64,000 nt of DNA from Epiperipatus broadwayi (lineage: Eukaryota; Onychophora; Udeonychophora; Euonychophora; Peripatidae), in contig JAQFVV010000020.1 of the NCBI GenBank assembly GCA_028023455.1, positions 12,440,385 to 12,504,384 on the forward strand, in the 5' to 3' direction. The position numbers were made by a program, and so were the translations under genes. Positions 11,045 to 23,775 of this stretch are shown in pieces (position 1 is the stretch's first letter; each line of letters opens with the position of its first letter). Below the pieces are notes generated by a model, which worked only from the letters and a program-made list of their open reading frames with translations, did not search any database and was not told the origin of the DNA.

Positions 11045-12080
11045 CTGGAAGATGAAATGATAAAGTAAAACTAGTAGGCAATGTTCAAAGAGGTTTTTTT
11101 TTTAATGTAAACATTAATAGCGATAAATTAAAAGAATTTAATTATAAATACCTTACTTAAATTAATATTATAAATTTAAAATATTATGGACCAAATTAAT
11201 TATAAAATCAACAGAAGTTAATATTAAAATAATGTATGTCTATATATTTGGAAAACAAATTAATAAATGTCTTTTTCTATTATTTTTTTTATACTCTTAA
11301 TAATAATATATATATATATATTAGATCAGAGTGAAATATAGAAAATATATGTTAGAATTAACAAGAAAAGATTAATAATAAGAGAAATTGATGAAAAGAT
11401 AGATATTAATTAATAGAATAAAATGAAGTTGATATAAGCATATTTCTAAAAAAAAAAAATTACAATAAACAATGATAAATATATCAAATTTATTAAGCGC
11501 AAGCAGATAACAATGTAATAACGTGAAAGCTAAAACCTTCGAAAGATGCACCTTAAACATGCTTATGTGACAGCCAATCAGATGTAATAAGAACTGTATG
11601 TGGAACTCCCAATTCTAAAACACAAGTCAGAACTATAAGAAAAAGATGGGACAATGATGTAATTGGATTATAAATGATTTCATAAACCTTCAAAAAGATA
11701 GTATGTGAAGTAGATTAGAAAGGTTTTAGAAATAATATGGAGTAGATAGATTATAAATTGAAAATATTACAAAAAACTTGGAGATATTTCAACTATAGAG
11801 AATAAACAACGACTTAATGTAATTATATATATATATAGTTTTGATTATATAGCGAATTTTAGATCCATTAAGGATTCGGAATTTGTAACAGCAAAGCAAA
11901 AGAAAAAAATTACAAATACTAATTAGAACACAATCACCAATCATTATGTATCAAATCAAAAAACCGTTTATAATTTATCTAAGATAGCCCTCTCTACAGA
12001 TGAAGTTTTGGTTTTAGAAAAAGGTTTAATTTTGCATTAATGTCTCCCCCCCCCCATACCTTTTGAGATAATTGTTTGCA
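11045..12080. other. AT-rich intergenic
   Basis: No supported gene. There is an 11-C homopolymer at 12,045-12,055 just before the first PLE. The minus-strand open frame at 11,372-11,560 is low-complexity and probably spurious. Confidence 0.5.
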
Positions 12081-13111
12081 ATGTTGATTAATCTTGAAAA
12101 AATAGATTCTTCATCAGCTGATTTGGCTAGAGCTGAGATTTGCAATATTTTAAAAAAAGCTAAGCTTCCTAAAAATAATATACCATAGAAGACATTAAAA
12201 CTGACCTTATAACAGCTTCAGGCCTAAATATAAATGTAAATCAGGAGGAAGCACTGAATAGTATCAAATATCTGGACCTGCAAGTGATGATTGAAGCTAA
12301 TCATTTTTACTACAAAATGAACATTAAGCCTATTAACATCAGATGTCACATACATCACTTATCAAATACACCAGATATACATAAATTTGCTGGCCTCAAA
12401 TCATTTTTACATAGAAATAATTGTTTGTGCAGCTTTGAAGCTGACAAAAGAAGCAATATTGAAACTTATAGAAATGAGCTCATCAAGGTAAAATATAGTC
12501 AAAGAGCCATTGATAATGTTATTAAGAAATTTAAAAGAGGGCCTAATCACAGATTGAAACAAGATAAACCGTGCATTTTACTACCATATGTCAAAAACAT
12601 TGATAGAAACTTGCAGACAATTTTTTGCTCGGAGTTTAGTGTGTGTTTTCGTTCACCCCCTAATCTGAATAGGTGTATAAACAACACCAAAGATCATATT
12701 CTTCCAGTACAAGCACAGAAGGCAGTCTACAAGATTGCATGTAGTGAAAACAATTGCCCGGTTGCATATTATGGGAAAACGAGAGCATCGGTTCAAACAA
12801 GATTTTCCCAGCATGTGTATGCGTACAATAAGGCCTTAGTGGACTCATCCCACCCTTCAGTTTTTGTACAGCATGCAATGGCTGTGGGTCATTGGTGCAG
12901 ACCTGAGAAGCCAAGAGTATTGTGTAGAGAGTGGAATGATTTGCGAAGGAGGGTTAAGGTTGCGTGTTACAACATTTTGGATGAACACACGATGAACAAG
13001 AGAGTCATTTTACACCTTATCGAAGAAATGGCAAGTGTGGGCATTTTGATTCTAATTTGCATATTTACCCAGTTTGTCGGATATTTGTATATCGTTTTTA
13101 AAAAACGATGA
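12081..13111 (+). pseudogene. Penelope-like element 1, RT deleted, GIY-YIG kept
   Basis: Remnant of the single long protein of a Penelope-like retroelement. The first piece (12,081-12,188) looks like the region before the RT and ends in TAG. A second frame, open from about 12,180 to 13,111, begins with a KYLDLQV-type segment and a basic linker (around HKFAGLKSFLHRNN), both known from just after the RT. It then enters the GIY-YIG endonuclease: AVYKIACSENNC (Cys pair of the PLE zinc motif), YYGKT, TRFSQHVYAYNK, and a C-terminal REWNDLRRRVK stretch. It ends in a hydrophobic tail, ILILICIFTQFVGYLYIVF. The whole RT palm is missing, so the element cannot copy itself. About 275 codons of the C-terminal part remain open and the nuclease motifs are intact. 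Upstream and downstream terminal repeats were not identified. Confidence 0.85.
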
Positions 13112-13357
13112 GAGAGTTTGTACTTCTTGATAAAGAAGGGTAACCCTTCAAAAACATTTGAAGATTTAATATAATTTATTATTTTATTTTTATAGAATCA
13201 TTCAATATAATTGTTCAATTTATCATATTCGAATTATATATGTGTGCATATTTAATACTAACACTTATTAAAGTTTTACATATTGGATCAAAATACACAT
13301 ATAGTTAATTTTTTTGTATATATTTCAAAGAAATAAAAATAAACATTAAATAATATA
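13112..13357. other. Spacer between the two PLEs
   Basis: AT-rich 246 bp. It probably holds the 3' untranslated end of PLE 1 (to about 13,180) and the truncated 5' end of PLE 2. No repeat common to both elements was found. Confidence 0.5.
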
Positions 13358-14976
13358 AAATCGGACAAATCAATTGTTGTACTTCCAGCTGATAAAGGTA
13401 ATGCTACTGTTGTTATGGATTGCGAGATGTACCATAATAAAATTTTAGATCTGCTTAATGAAAAAACATATAAACCATCAAAAAGAGATCATACTACGTA
13501 TTTGGAAAAAACAACAAAAGCCATTATTAATCAATTGCCTATTGAAACAGAGATAAAAAATAAAACAATCCCTCATGAAAAATCCTGTGTCTGTCCAAAT
13601 TTTATGGATTCCCAAAAATTCAGAAACCAGATCCCCCCCCCTTCATCCAATAGTAAGTGCAATAGGATCTCCAACTCATATTTTAGCTAGATATTTGTCT
13701 GATTTCATTAAACCTACAATCCCGTCTATTAAATCATATATTAAAAACTCTTTTCATTTTATTTCTGTTTTAAAAAATTTTTAAATTAATGCTAATGACA
13801 TTCTGGTCAGTTTTGATGTTGTGTCTTTGTTTACAACATTCCAATTGATGAAGCTTTAAATATAATTTCACAATGTTGCAATTCACCAGACCATATTATT
13901 GCTTTGATTAAACATTGTCTCGTGAACACATATTTTGTATACAATGGACAGCATTACAGACAGTTTTTGGTGCTGCTATGCGCTCACTTATATCAGGAAT
14001 AATAGCTGATTTATTCATGGAAAATATAAAAACTCTTGCTTTAGAATCATGACCTTTAAAATCTCTCATTTGGCTCAGATACATAGATGACACTTTTGTC
14101 ATATGGCAACATGGAAAAAATAAATTAGATGATTTTTTCTTACATTTAAATAATATGCATCCTCATATTAAATTTACAATGGAGACAGAGTCTGATGGAA
14201 AACTCTCTTTTCTTGATGTTCTAATCATCAGAACACCAAATAGTTTATCTTTTTCGATTTACAGAAAGAATGCACACACAGACAGATATTTACATTCTCA
14301 TCATCACCCAACTCAGATAGTTTCGGTAGCCAAAACTCTTTTAAATAGAGCAATTAATCTTTCAGATAAGTCACACCTGAAAGAAGAAATAAATCATATT
14401 AATAGTGTTTTATTAGCAAATAGTTATAATTATAAATTTATTAAAAAAGCCATATTTCAAGCCCAAAATGGACAAAATAGAAAACAAAAAGATGATAAAT
14501 CAGCTATTAGGATTTGTGTTCCATATGTAAAAAAAACTACAGACAGTATTGGACATATATTAAAACGCTATAATATAAATACAGTATTTTCTACTCATCA
14601 AAAGATCAGCAATATAATAACCAAGCCTAAGGATTCAATCCCTCTTGAATCTCATGGTGTTTATCAAATCTCATGTGAAAATTGTAAATCTTCTTACATT
14701 GATATGAGTAATCATTGCATCAGTGTTAGGAGAGATGAATATGCTAATGCAGTTAAACAACACTCATCATCATCAGCACTCTCACTCCATATTATACATT
14801 AAGATCATAAAATTGATTTTTCTAGTACCAGGATCGTAACCAGATGTGATAATCTCTACCAGTGCAAAATCAGAGAAGCCATTGAGATACTTAAAAGGTC
14901 AGGTTGTATCAATAAGCAAGATGATACATGCAAACTTCCTCCTATTTGGAAATATTTTTTTAAAAAACATTCTTAA
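13358..14976 (+). pseudogene. Penelope-like element 2, RT plus GIY-YIG, frameshifted
   Basis: Starts inside the N-terminal RT region with SIVVLPADKGNATVVMD, the conserved PLE ADKG box. Then follow a frameshift around 13,590, another at a nine-C run (13,633-13,641), and GSPTHILARYLSDFIKP. RT motif A (SFDVVSLFT) is at about 13,810-13,836, and the catalytic YIDD box (RYIDDTFVIW) at about 14,080-14,109. From 14,155 a 215-codon frame carries the post-RT FLDV segment, the basic linker and a degenerate GIY-YIG domain (GVYQISCENCKSSYID). A stop at 14,800 is followed by readable C-terminal sequence to 14,976. Both catalytic Asp boxes are recognisable but the frame is broken several times, so this is a dead copy. 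It is clearly divergent from PLE 1, so two subfamilies lie side by side. Confidence 0.88.
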
Positions 14977-15121
14977 TTTAACATTTTTGCTATTGGTGGA
15001 ACTTTAACGTTTATTTCAAATCAGTGATTGTAGCGCCTCTACAACCGTCTTTCTACCTTTTATCACCCAGTAGATGACTTGTGTGATCAAATCAAAACGT
15101 CTGTATATAAATATTAATTTA

Positions 15122-15231
15122 TTTTTTTTTCATATGTCATAGCATCGGCCCGAACGCGAACCTACAACCGTCTGCAAACAACTATCCGCCTGCAAGGCGG
15201 CCCCGATTACCCCCCCCCCCCCCCGTTAACA
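15122..15231 (-). mobile_element. tRNA-derived SINE, family B, with internal poly-C
   Basis: Minus-strand SINE: poly(A) as leading T run, GCTATGACATATG tail, GGTTCGCGTTCGGGCC as the B-box region, and the family B GTTGTTTGCAGACGGTTG arm. A run of 15 C (15,210-15,224) replaces the bases that read GACCTCTTAGC in sister copies. Confidence 0.75.
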
Positions 15232-17584
15232 AATCTTGATTAAATACTTAAATTTTTAACATGAATAAACCCGCAAAATATGTCTTTTATATATATTGTA
15301 ATGGCACATATTAAATGTAATAAACACTGTGAGGAAGATAATCAAAATGACTTAAGCATTCACAATTTTAAATTCAATTTAATCATTCCAAAAATATTTT
15401 TTGAAAGATTCAATCTAAATTAATCTTCAGTGCAACTTTCTTTATAGATAGAATTCTTCTGGATAAATTATTATTTGTGGTCATCATGTCTGTTTTCTAA
15501 ATAATTCGAAAATAAGTTTAACATGGAGACTGGAAAGCAAGAGAGAGAAAAATAATGACTATTCCTTGGAAACCATTCTCTAATCTATTTAATTTTAATA
15601 AAGTCTTTGTTTTGACTATCAAATTTATAAGAAAACAGAAACTTATTTTGTTATTGTCTCTTTGCAAAAGCAGATCTGAACGGTTCACAAATACAGGACT
15701 GCTTCTATTAAACTCACATTCATTTGCATGCCACATAGGAACCTTAAATAAATTAATATTTTCTCTTTCCTCCCCTTTATTACAAGGATTACAATTTTTT
15801 TTTTTTTAATTCTACAAAATGCATACATAAGGACACAAGCCTGTGTGCAATGTATAACTACTATTTCATTTCAACATACACTGTATTACCTCATACAATA
15901 CTATATGTATTAAGATACCAAAGTATTCCTTAGATTTATTAAATCTACAAATCAATTTCTTTTTTAAACTAATATAACTAAATGCTTCTCACATTACATA
16001 TATATAAGCATATGACACACACTGAGATCTATAAATTTACAAATCAATTTATTATTTAAGCTATTTTATATTTATTAAGCTATCCTTAATAATTCAGTGG
16101 CAAAAGTCTTGTAATGTGAATGGTGCTATTTGAAATAAGTTTGTAGTGCTATAATATATATATTTAAAATTATTTAACTATATTGTTTATAGATTTTAGA
16201 AATTAACAATATTATATATACAGCAATATTTGATGAAAAATCAACTGACTTCTTGCATAATATATATTTCTGTCAATCAAACCTGCATCATAAACTGCTT
16301 CAGAAACCGGTTAAGATCACATCAAACTCTCAAACTCGATTATTTAAGTAAACTTACAATGCTCACTTTAATATTAAAGTTTATAATATGAATTTTAGCA
16401 CTAATTTAACTAAAGCATCTTTAGAATCAGTTTAATATTAATTGACAAGACATAGTTTACATTTGATCTCATTTTTAAATAACCTTGATTTAAATAAAAA
16501 TTTAAATATGAAATAATAATTAATTTAATACCATTTAAAAATGTAATAAATTAATGTTATTTTACTTATTCCTTATATGGAAATTTATAAAAATTAACAA
16601 TCTTCTATATCGCAATGTTTGATGAAAAATCAAATAACCTCTTGTAATGTGTATTTTTAAAGCAAGATTATTTAAAAATGAGTTGACTTATAAGTTCTAT
16701 TTTTTCAATTAATATTAAATTTTAGTTAAATTAACACTAAAAATCATATTTATACTTTAATGTCAAATTGATTATTACACATCTATTTAAACAGAAATTG
16801 GTGTTATGTTTTTTTTGTGATTTCAAGTGGTCTTCCAAGTAGCTGCTCCATAAGGTTTTATTGACAGAAACACATGCCCCGAAAGAGCCCAATTGATTTT
16901 TGATTAAATGTTGCTATGTATTAGACTGTTAATTCCTATAAATGTCTATAGATGGCATAAGTAAAATATTAACGTATTGTATATGTATTGCAATGTACAA
17001 ACTAATTGTCAGAAGCATTATTTGTATTATAAGGCAGCCTTGTGACCAAATTATTAAAGACAGTCTAATAAAATAATATAAAAGGTTTAAACAAGAAATT
17101 GATTTGTTTAATACAAGCTCATCTAAAGAGCAAAGATTGCTCACAAAATTCATGTACCATATTTACACTGTGATGGATAATTAAGATAGAATGAAGTTTG
17201 AATTTTGATAGCACAATAATTTATCCTTGCAAAATATTAAAAGTAAAGGAAGTATTTACTCTCAACATAAGTTAGAAATCTAGGTATGTAATGTCTGTAA
17301 TTTATTTGATGAGTAAAAGATCTTCAAAAAATACATGTACTATAAGAACTGATCTAGAATTTTTATTCTAGTAGATGATTACAATACAGTTTGAGAAAAT
17401 TAAAATATAAATATAATTATTCATTTCGTGCCATTTTATTTATTAGAATAACAAAAAATTAATATTACTTTTAGAATTAATATTTATAGAAGTATTTTTT
17501 TTTTTATCTTAAGACCATATTTATTTATTACATCTATTTTACTACTCAAACAATAAATTCTCACAACTTTTTTTTAATAAAATA
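15232..17584. other. AT-rich intergenic
   Basis: No supported gene or shared repeat. The open frames at 15,518-15,809 and 16,929-17,153 lack recognisable domains and I treat them as chance. Confidence 0.5.
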
Positions 17585-17745
17585 ATATGTAGAGGGTTTG
17601 AACTCAGACTTTTATATGACCCTCAACCATCCATGCTATCTCATACCATTGATACAGTTGATCACACACATGTCAAAAAAATAAATAATCATCAATATTT
17701 GTATTTTGTGCTAAACCAGCTCTCATCAGTTAGTCCAGATTATAG
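17585..17745 (+). repeat. Unfolded monomer of the second hairpin family (HR-2)
   Basis: Contains GGGTTTGAACTCAGACTTTT, then a middle part, then GTGCTAAACCAGCTCTCATC and GTTAGTCCAG. The same order is found in one arm of the palindromic element at 50,378-50,666. This copy is not inverted, so it represents the parental monomer. A B-box-like GGTTTGAACTC is present. Confidence 0.6.
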
Positions 17746-18834
17746 TCTCCACACATATATACAATCAAAGCTCAGCTTATATTAAGATATCCAATCTTCA
17801 TACTTTAATGGACAGGCTTCAAACCACTCCACCCTACAACTCTTCAGCCATCCATTTCATTGAAAATCTGATGATGGAATGCTCAAAGCCCACCTTAGTG
17901 CCGACCTTCTCATCCTACCATAACTAATATATTTTCATTCTTTTATTCATTAATTTTACATTTAATTCTTTCTTGTTAAACCTAATATACACTTTTAAAT
18001 GTTTTCAGAAATATCTATAATAATTTATTATTTGCTCTTTATTTTTAATAATAGATTTCTTGATTTTTCTGCTTTGTTTTTTCTCTCTAATGATCTAATA
18101 TTTTTTTTATTTTATTAATTTTTCATTGTTTTAATATTTCTTGCATCATTGTTATATTATTACTTTAAATGCAAAAGTTCTGAAGTTAAATTATGATTTG
18201 GAATGATATGCCCAATCCAGAAAGTATGTTTCCTGCAAGTGTAATATTCTATTTAATCTTATCAACTGTAAATTGTATATATATATATATATATAAAGTA
18301 AAATGTGAAATTACTTCCAAGTAAATAAGTTAAAGCTGTGTTTTAGCAGTGATGTTTCTAGAGAAACCACCAATCAATATTGATATTCCTAAAACTAAAC
18401 CATTTTTTTACTTTAAAGTCCAATGATAGTTTTTGTTTTGAGTTTATTAAAATAAAAGTTTTTATTTCTAATTAAACTCTATTAAAATAAAAAGTGGTTT
18501 AGTCTTGGGACTACCAGTAGTGATTGATGGTTTCCTAGCAACATTAATGCTAAAAAATTTCTACCTTATTTACATGGAAATAACTTCACACTTTACTTTC
18601 TTTACATCATAATAAGTCCATAGAAATATTTAATCTAATATATGAAAATAATTCCAGTTTATATCACAATCTGAAATAAATATCAAATCAGCTCAAACAT
18701 CAAGAAATTTTCAGTTATACTCCCTGTTTTGGCAATTTTAATATGTGGACTCTAATATATTTATTCACAGAGGGGGTAACTGAAAATTTCTTAATGTTTG
18801 AGGGGATTTGATATTTAATGTAATATGCATACAT
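17746..18834. other. AT-rich intergenic
   Basis: A TA microsatellite lies near 18,280. A loose inverted repeat between about 18,330-18,460 and 18,470-18,600 (ATTAAAATAAAAG-type arms, GGTTTCYC-type ends) is worth noting. No gene was seen. Confidence 0.45.
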
Positions 18835-18837
18835 ATA

Positions 18838-19138
18838 CACAATATATGGATAAGAGAACAAACAGATGTTACTGATCTCATTGAAAAAATTAAAAAACTG
18901 AAGTGGAGTTGAGCTAGACATATTGCTAAAAGAGATGATAATAGGTGGACAATTGAAATCTTAAACTGAATTCCAAGAGTTTGTAAAAGACCCAAAAAGA
19001 GACTATATGTGAGATGGATGAAATAAGAAAGTATGCAGGGGTGATGTGGAGAAGAGAAGCTAAAAATCGGAGAAGATGGATTGAACTTGGAGAGACCTTT
19101 ATCCTGCAGTGGATTGATAATGGTTGATAATGATGATG
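18838..19138 (+). pseudogene. RTE LINE 3'-end fragment (copy A)
   Basis: Plus-strand translation gives the C-terminal signature of RTE-type LINEs: TDVTDLIEKIKKLKWS, then ARHIAKRDDNRWTIEIL, then an arginine/lysine-rich RWM region. It ends in a TGATAATGATGATGAA-type repeat tail. Stops and frameshifts are frequent. It matches 51,325-51,660 and the 3' parts of the copies at 41 and 52 kb, all of which lie on the minus strand. Confidence 0.75.
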
Positions 19139-19565
19139 AACATATTTATATGTTAATTTTTTTAACTGAAAAACTGCTTTATTATATTGTTTTACTAAAT
19201 TTAGTTAGATGTCTTTACAAACAACAGTAAATAAATAAATAAAAATAAAATTTGAAGACGCTAAAAAAAAAAAAAAAAGAAATTTCATTAGTAAATAATC
19301 ATTAAATTCTAAACGTCAGTATTAGAAACCATTAAAATATTTAAATCTTTACTACTGCTACTGCTACAACTAATATTTTTAAAGTATGCCTTATTTAGGA
19401 TTAGTTATATTTTAAAATTAATTAAATACATGATTTGAGAAGGTTATGTACAGTAAAAATGCAGAAAAAATTACCATTAATATATATATATATCTTGCTA
19501 AAAAAATGTATGTAAAGGTTATTTAAAAAAATAATAGTTCCATAAATTTTAAAGCATCAAGTGAT
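19139..19565. other. AT-rich intergenic
   Basis: Contains a 16-A run near 19,263 and a TA run near 19,482. No gene was seen. Confidence 0.5.
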
Positions 19566-19690
19566 ATTACTGTTTATTTACTACTATTACTACAACTACC
19601 ATCACTACCACTAATACTACCATTACCAATTACTATTACTACTACTATTACTATTACTACTACTACTATTACTACTACTAATAATAATAT
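19566..19690. repeat. Imperfect (ACT/TAC)n trinucleotide microsatellite
   Basis: About 125 bp of degenerate ACT/ATT trinucleotides ending in TAATAATAAT. Confidence 0.8.
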
Positions 19691-19944
19691 GCATATTGTC
19701 ATTATAATCAGTAATTCAGTTTTCTACCTGGTTAAGAAGCTGAAATAAATGTTCCCTACATACCCGGATCATGTAAAAATAACTTGGTCTTTGGTTCTAC
19801 CACTCTGTAATCAGTTTCCAAGAACATCTTGTAAAATTCTATATCATATTACAAATTGGGTTTAAGCCAAGAAAGAATTTTTCTTTTGTTAATCTTCACA
19901 AGATTCATTTTTAAATATAGTTTTTTGTTGTTGTTTGTTTGTTT

Positions 19945-20110
19945 TTTGCAGAATGTGTGCATGTGATTTCCAATCTCTTCATTTTATCCATTTCATTTTA
20001 TAATAATACCACATTCCAAATGTTCCACATTATGTATTTCATTTTTGTTCAATGTCCAGATTTCCAATTCATATAATGCCATAGCTATCCTAATTCTGAT
20101 TTTTTAAAAG
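19945..20110 (-). pseudogene. Decayed LINE C-terminal fragment
   Basis: The minus strand reads IRIAMALYELEIWTLNKNE followed by a VEHLEC-type segment. This resembles the YGSExWTL...E/FE box after the RT of many non-LTR elements. It is short and broken, so the clade cannot be assigned. Confidence 0.4.
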
Positions 20111-21654
20111 TAAAACATAGTGTCTTTATAATTTTTATAATTTTATAAATATTTATAACTGAAAAAGGGGGCAAAACATATTACAATAAAATATTTATAA
20201 TTAAAAAATAAAAATTTACCAATATGTACATAAGCTACTTTTATTTGTATATTCCTATTACTGAAAATTTATATTCCTAGTTACTGAAAAAAAAAACAAA
20301 TATTAACATAAATTATTAAAAATTAATTATATAAATAGAGACGCTCATATTTAAGTATATTTTTACTTTTCAAAATACATATATATAAATATTTAATTTT
20401 CATTTTTCATACCATTTTTGTTCAGTGGGAAAAAATATATTACTTTCCTGATAATCAAGCTGAAATTAATCAATTTTAATTGCTATTTTTTAAAGTACTG
20501 CTATTCAAATTATTTTATAACATTAAATAAATATCTCATTCAGCCTTAAGCTCATTGTAATACGTGCATGATTACATAAAAAATGTTAATTATAAGACTT
20601 AATTAATTCGTATATTATTATCTTTGCTTTAAATCCAAACATTTAAAATATATATGTAGACTTCTATCAGCTTTGAACAAAAGATAAAAGTTTTATTCTA
20701 GGGAATAGCAAAAAACCTTAAAGTGTTTTTTTCCCTTTATCTTTATGATTTTATTGTTTACTTAAACTATATAGTTTTGTTTTAACTTTTCTCTAATTAT
20801 TATATAGTATAATGAACGTATATATTTCTTTTTCATGATTATAGTCATAAAAAATCAAGTTTTAAAAAGGAGTTAGTTTGTTTTATTTCTATATTTACAT
20901 TTTATAAATTATTTTATGTTCTTCAGAAGAAACTCTTAAAATATTATTCTATTTATATGTGTACCCAAATATTTATTGTTATAATTCTTTTACTCTCTGG
21001 AGCTCAAAGTCATGAATTACAGTTACATGTCATGTTACTATCGGTGCTTATATTTCTTATGAACTCCTGTGCTGATATCATTTGATTATTTTTTCTTTTA
21101 CATGATTTAATGCAGTTGCGGAATTATCTGTTCTATGAGTTTCAGTGCTTGACCCTCCTAAACAATAAATCATTCGATTATTTTATTATTTAAATATTGT
21201 TTTAATTTTACACACATACATATACACATGAATAACTCTATATATAATAACATATAAAAGGAACTCATAGTACAATAAAGCACACCTGCTTATCATGTTT
21301 TCAACTTGGGTTTAAATCCAGAATAAGTAAACTTGACTTTTTTTTTGGCAGGCTTAGCATTTTTCTTTCAGATAATTGGGTCCATAGACAATTGAACCAA
21401 TTATTCACAATAAAGGTTAATAAAGAAGTATCTGTCTAGACATTTTTTAGCTAGGAGGTAAAATAAGAAAGGAAAACCTTTCAAATCTTCACATCTGACA
21501 ATGGAAAGCTTGTAAGTTTTGTTTCTCCTTCATTGTTTCTTTATGATGAGATGTTGGAGAGGTCAGTGCCCTACAATGTGCCATTTAAAACAGTTTACTT
21601 ACCATCCCATCTCTCTTACTATATATATATTAAATCACAATTACATATATATAT
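20111..21654. other. AT-rich intergenic
   Basis: No gene was seen. A B-box-like TGGGTTTAAATCC at about 21,307 may be a worn tRNA-like repeat, but no A box was convincing. Confidence 0.45.
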
Positions 21655-21739
21655 ATGTCAAAGCGGTGGCTGGGAAGCGAACCCCAACACAACTGCTTGT
21701 AACGCAGCTGTGCTAACCACTTGTCCACCAACGCTTGAC
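21655..21739 (-). mobile_element. tRNA-derived SINE, family C
   Basis: The minus strand reads GTCAAGCGTTGGTGGACAAG, a GTGGTTAGCACAGCTG arm, B box GGGGTTCGCTTCCCAGCC, and tail CGCTTTGACATATA next to a TA run. Confidence 0.8.
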
Positions 21740-22420
21740 AATTTCATATAGTTAATTGGTTATTATACAGAAAATCACATCACCACAGTCAGTGATTAAT
21801 GTAAAACAATAGAATATCAGAAAATCAGATGTTAGGTCTCGATGACACCTCAATAAATTTATGATATTCTATTCATTTATTTTAAGAAATTTCTGTAGAT
21901 GTGATATATATTATATTATACAAATTTGATTCATAAGCTTCACAGTTTGGCATCAAGTCAGTTGTAATTATTGTGTTAATATAAGTCACATGGCTATTGT
22001 ATTTGCATGTATTTATAGCTTTGCTCCGGGGGAGAAAGTTTTTTCTGAAATTCCATATACATTTTACAGTAGAGCAATTTACATTTTCTATGTATTGCAG
22101 CAGCTGATGATGCGTGGTGATTGGAGTTGACACCTCTCCAGATTTATTTTAAAATTTGAATTATAATAATAAACTTTTAATTCATATATAAATGATAGAT
22201 AAACATTTAAAAATATATTTAACATTATTATATTCCATCTAACTTTATAGGATCATCTAAATAAAATTCTAATATATCTATAATATTTTTTATTTAAATT
22301 CATAAAAAAATCTTCATGTTTAATTCGTTCACTTCTTTCTACTTCTGTTCTATGGTGTATTTACATGGAGAGTGATATGATCTTGGCTTAAATGTAAAAA
22401 GTAGAATTGGTTGAAATATA
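21740..22420. other. AT-rich intergenic
   Basis: The 83-codon minus-strand frame at 21,882-22,133 has no recognisable motif. Nothing else was seen. Confidence 0.45.
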
Positions 22421-22434
22421 TATTGGTAACTATT

Positions 22435-22542
22435 TTTTTTTCTCATATGTCATAGCATCGGCCGGGACGTGAACCCACAACCGTCTGCAACCAACTATTT
22501 GCTTACAAGGCGGATGCGATGACCTCTTAACAACGTTTGACA
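22435..22542 (-). mobile_element. tRNA-derived SINE, family B, with 14-bp target duplication
   Basis: Family B body: B box GGGTTCACGTCCCGGCC on the minus strand, GATGCTATGACATATGAG tail and a T run at the left (the A tail). The flanking duplication is TATTGGTAACTATT (22,421-22,434) against TATTGATAACTATT (22,543-22,556), one mismatch. Confidence 0.88.
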
Positions 22543-22556
22543 TATTGATAACTATT

Positions 22557-23395
22557 AAAGTAAGTTTTCTCAATGTCTGCAGGATTTCTTAAATGAACAA
22601 GACATTTCTAGAACTATATCAATAGCTATGCAATGGATATTTAGATATACTTAAATATAAAATATGCATTAGAATGCATTTAAAAAAGAAGTAAAAATGT
22701 ATCATTGATTTTTTAACATTAAGTCAATGATTTACTTTTACTGCTTTATATTTTTTTGAATTTTGAAGAAAGTCTTCAAGAAATAAAAAAAAAAATGAAA
22801 CTATGTTAAATATGATAGAAAATAAAAACAGTGAAAAATAAATAGATAATTATAAAAAGAAATCAATATGCTATGGTTACCTGCAATGGGGAGATAAAAT
22901 AAATTATTTCTCAATTGTTTGAAAAGAGTACAAGCAAAAAAATAACTGATGGAATGGATACATGATCAATGAACTTTGAGTTCCAATGCTCACCAATCTT
23001 ACTACTATACTAAATTATGCCAGCTAAATAAATAGTAGAATGATTTATTGCTAATGAGTTCGTAAAAAAGTTAAACATCAGAAATGACAAAATTGGAATC
23101 ATGATCAATGGATATTGAGCATCATAGATTACTATATCATACTACTCAAGGAAAAAAATGGATAATAATAAACAGATTAGATAATCATAAAGTGAAAATA
23201 AAATACAATTCAAAATAAAACAGATGGAAAAAAGTAAGAAATGTCAACAGAATTGTGGAACAATGATAGAATGATCGAGAAGAATAGAATTTATACATTA
23301 ATTAACAATAAATAATGATGTAGTCTAGCAACTCCATAAATTATAGGACTTATTGTTCTAAATAACAAATTATATTTTTAAATTAAAATCCTAAA
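22557..23395. other. AT-rich intergenic
   Basis: No gene or shared repeat was recognised. Confidence 0.5.
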
Positions 23396-23410
23396 TTATA
23401 TATAAATATA

Positions 23411-23760
23411 GTGAAAATAAGAGTCATAGATCACATGACCCAATTCTCTTAAGTTCTACGATATAAAAAATGAGCATTTTCCAATCACTCAACAAGCTTT
23501 GTGATAAATGCTTAGCAAGAGGAAGCATTTAAAATATATCTATCAGGAAATTCCACCGTCTGACCATGGTTTGTGCTTTGGCCTCCTGAGAGAGGCACTA
23601 GGGTAGCTAGTGTCTGAAGCTACCCTAGTGCTTCTCTCAGGAGAGCCAAAGCATGAAAACATGGTCAGAGGTTGGGGGGTCCTGACAGAGATATTTTAAA
23701 TGCTTTCTCTGGCTAAGCATTTATCACAAAGCTTGTTGAGCAATTGGCAATGCTCATTTT
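23411..23760. mobile_element. Palindromic retroposon (HR-1), 15-bp target duplication
   Basis: A long hairpin: left arm 23,465-23,608, 9-nt loop, right arm 23,618-23,762, pairing along most of about 144 bp with small indels. The innermost stem GGCACTAGGGTAGCT is near perfect. A single-stranded tail at the left (23,411-23,464) carries GATCACATGACC, complement GGTCATGTGATC. The identical 15-mer TTATATATAAATATA flanks the element at 23,396-23,410 and 23,761-23,775. That indicates retroposition into this site, although the 15-mer is AT-rich. No protein is encoded. Confidence 0.85.
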
Positions 23761-23775
23761 TTATATATAAATATA

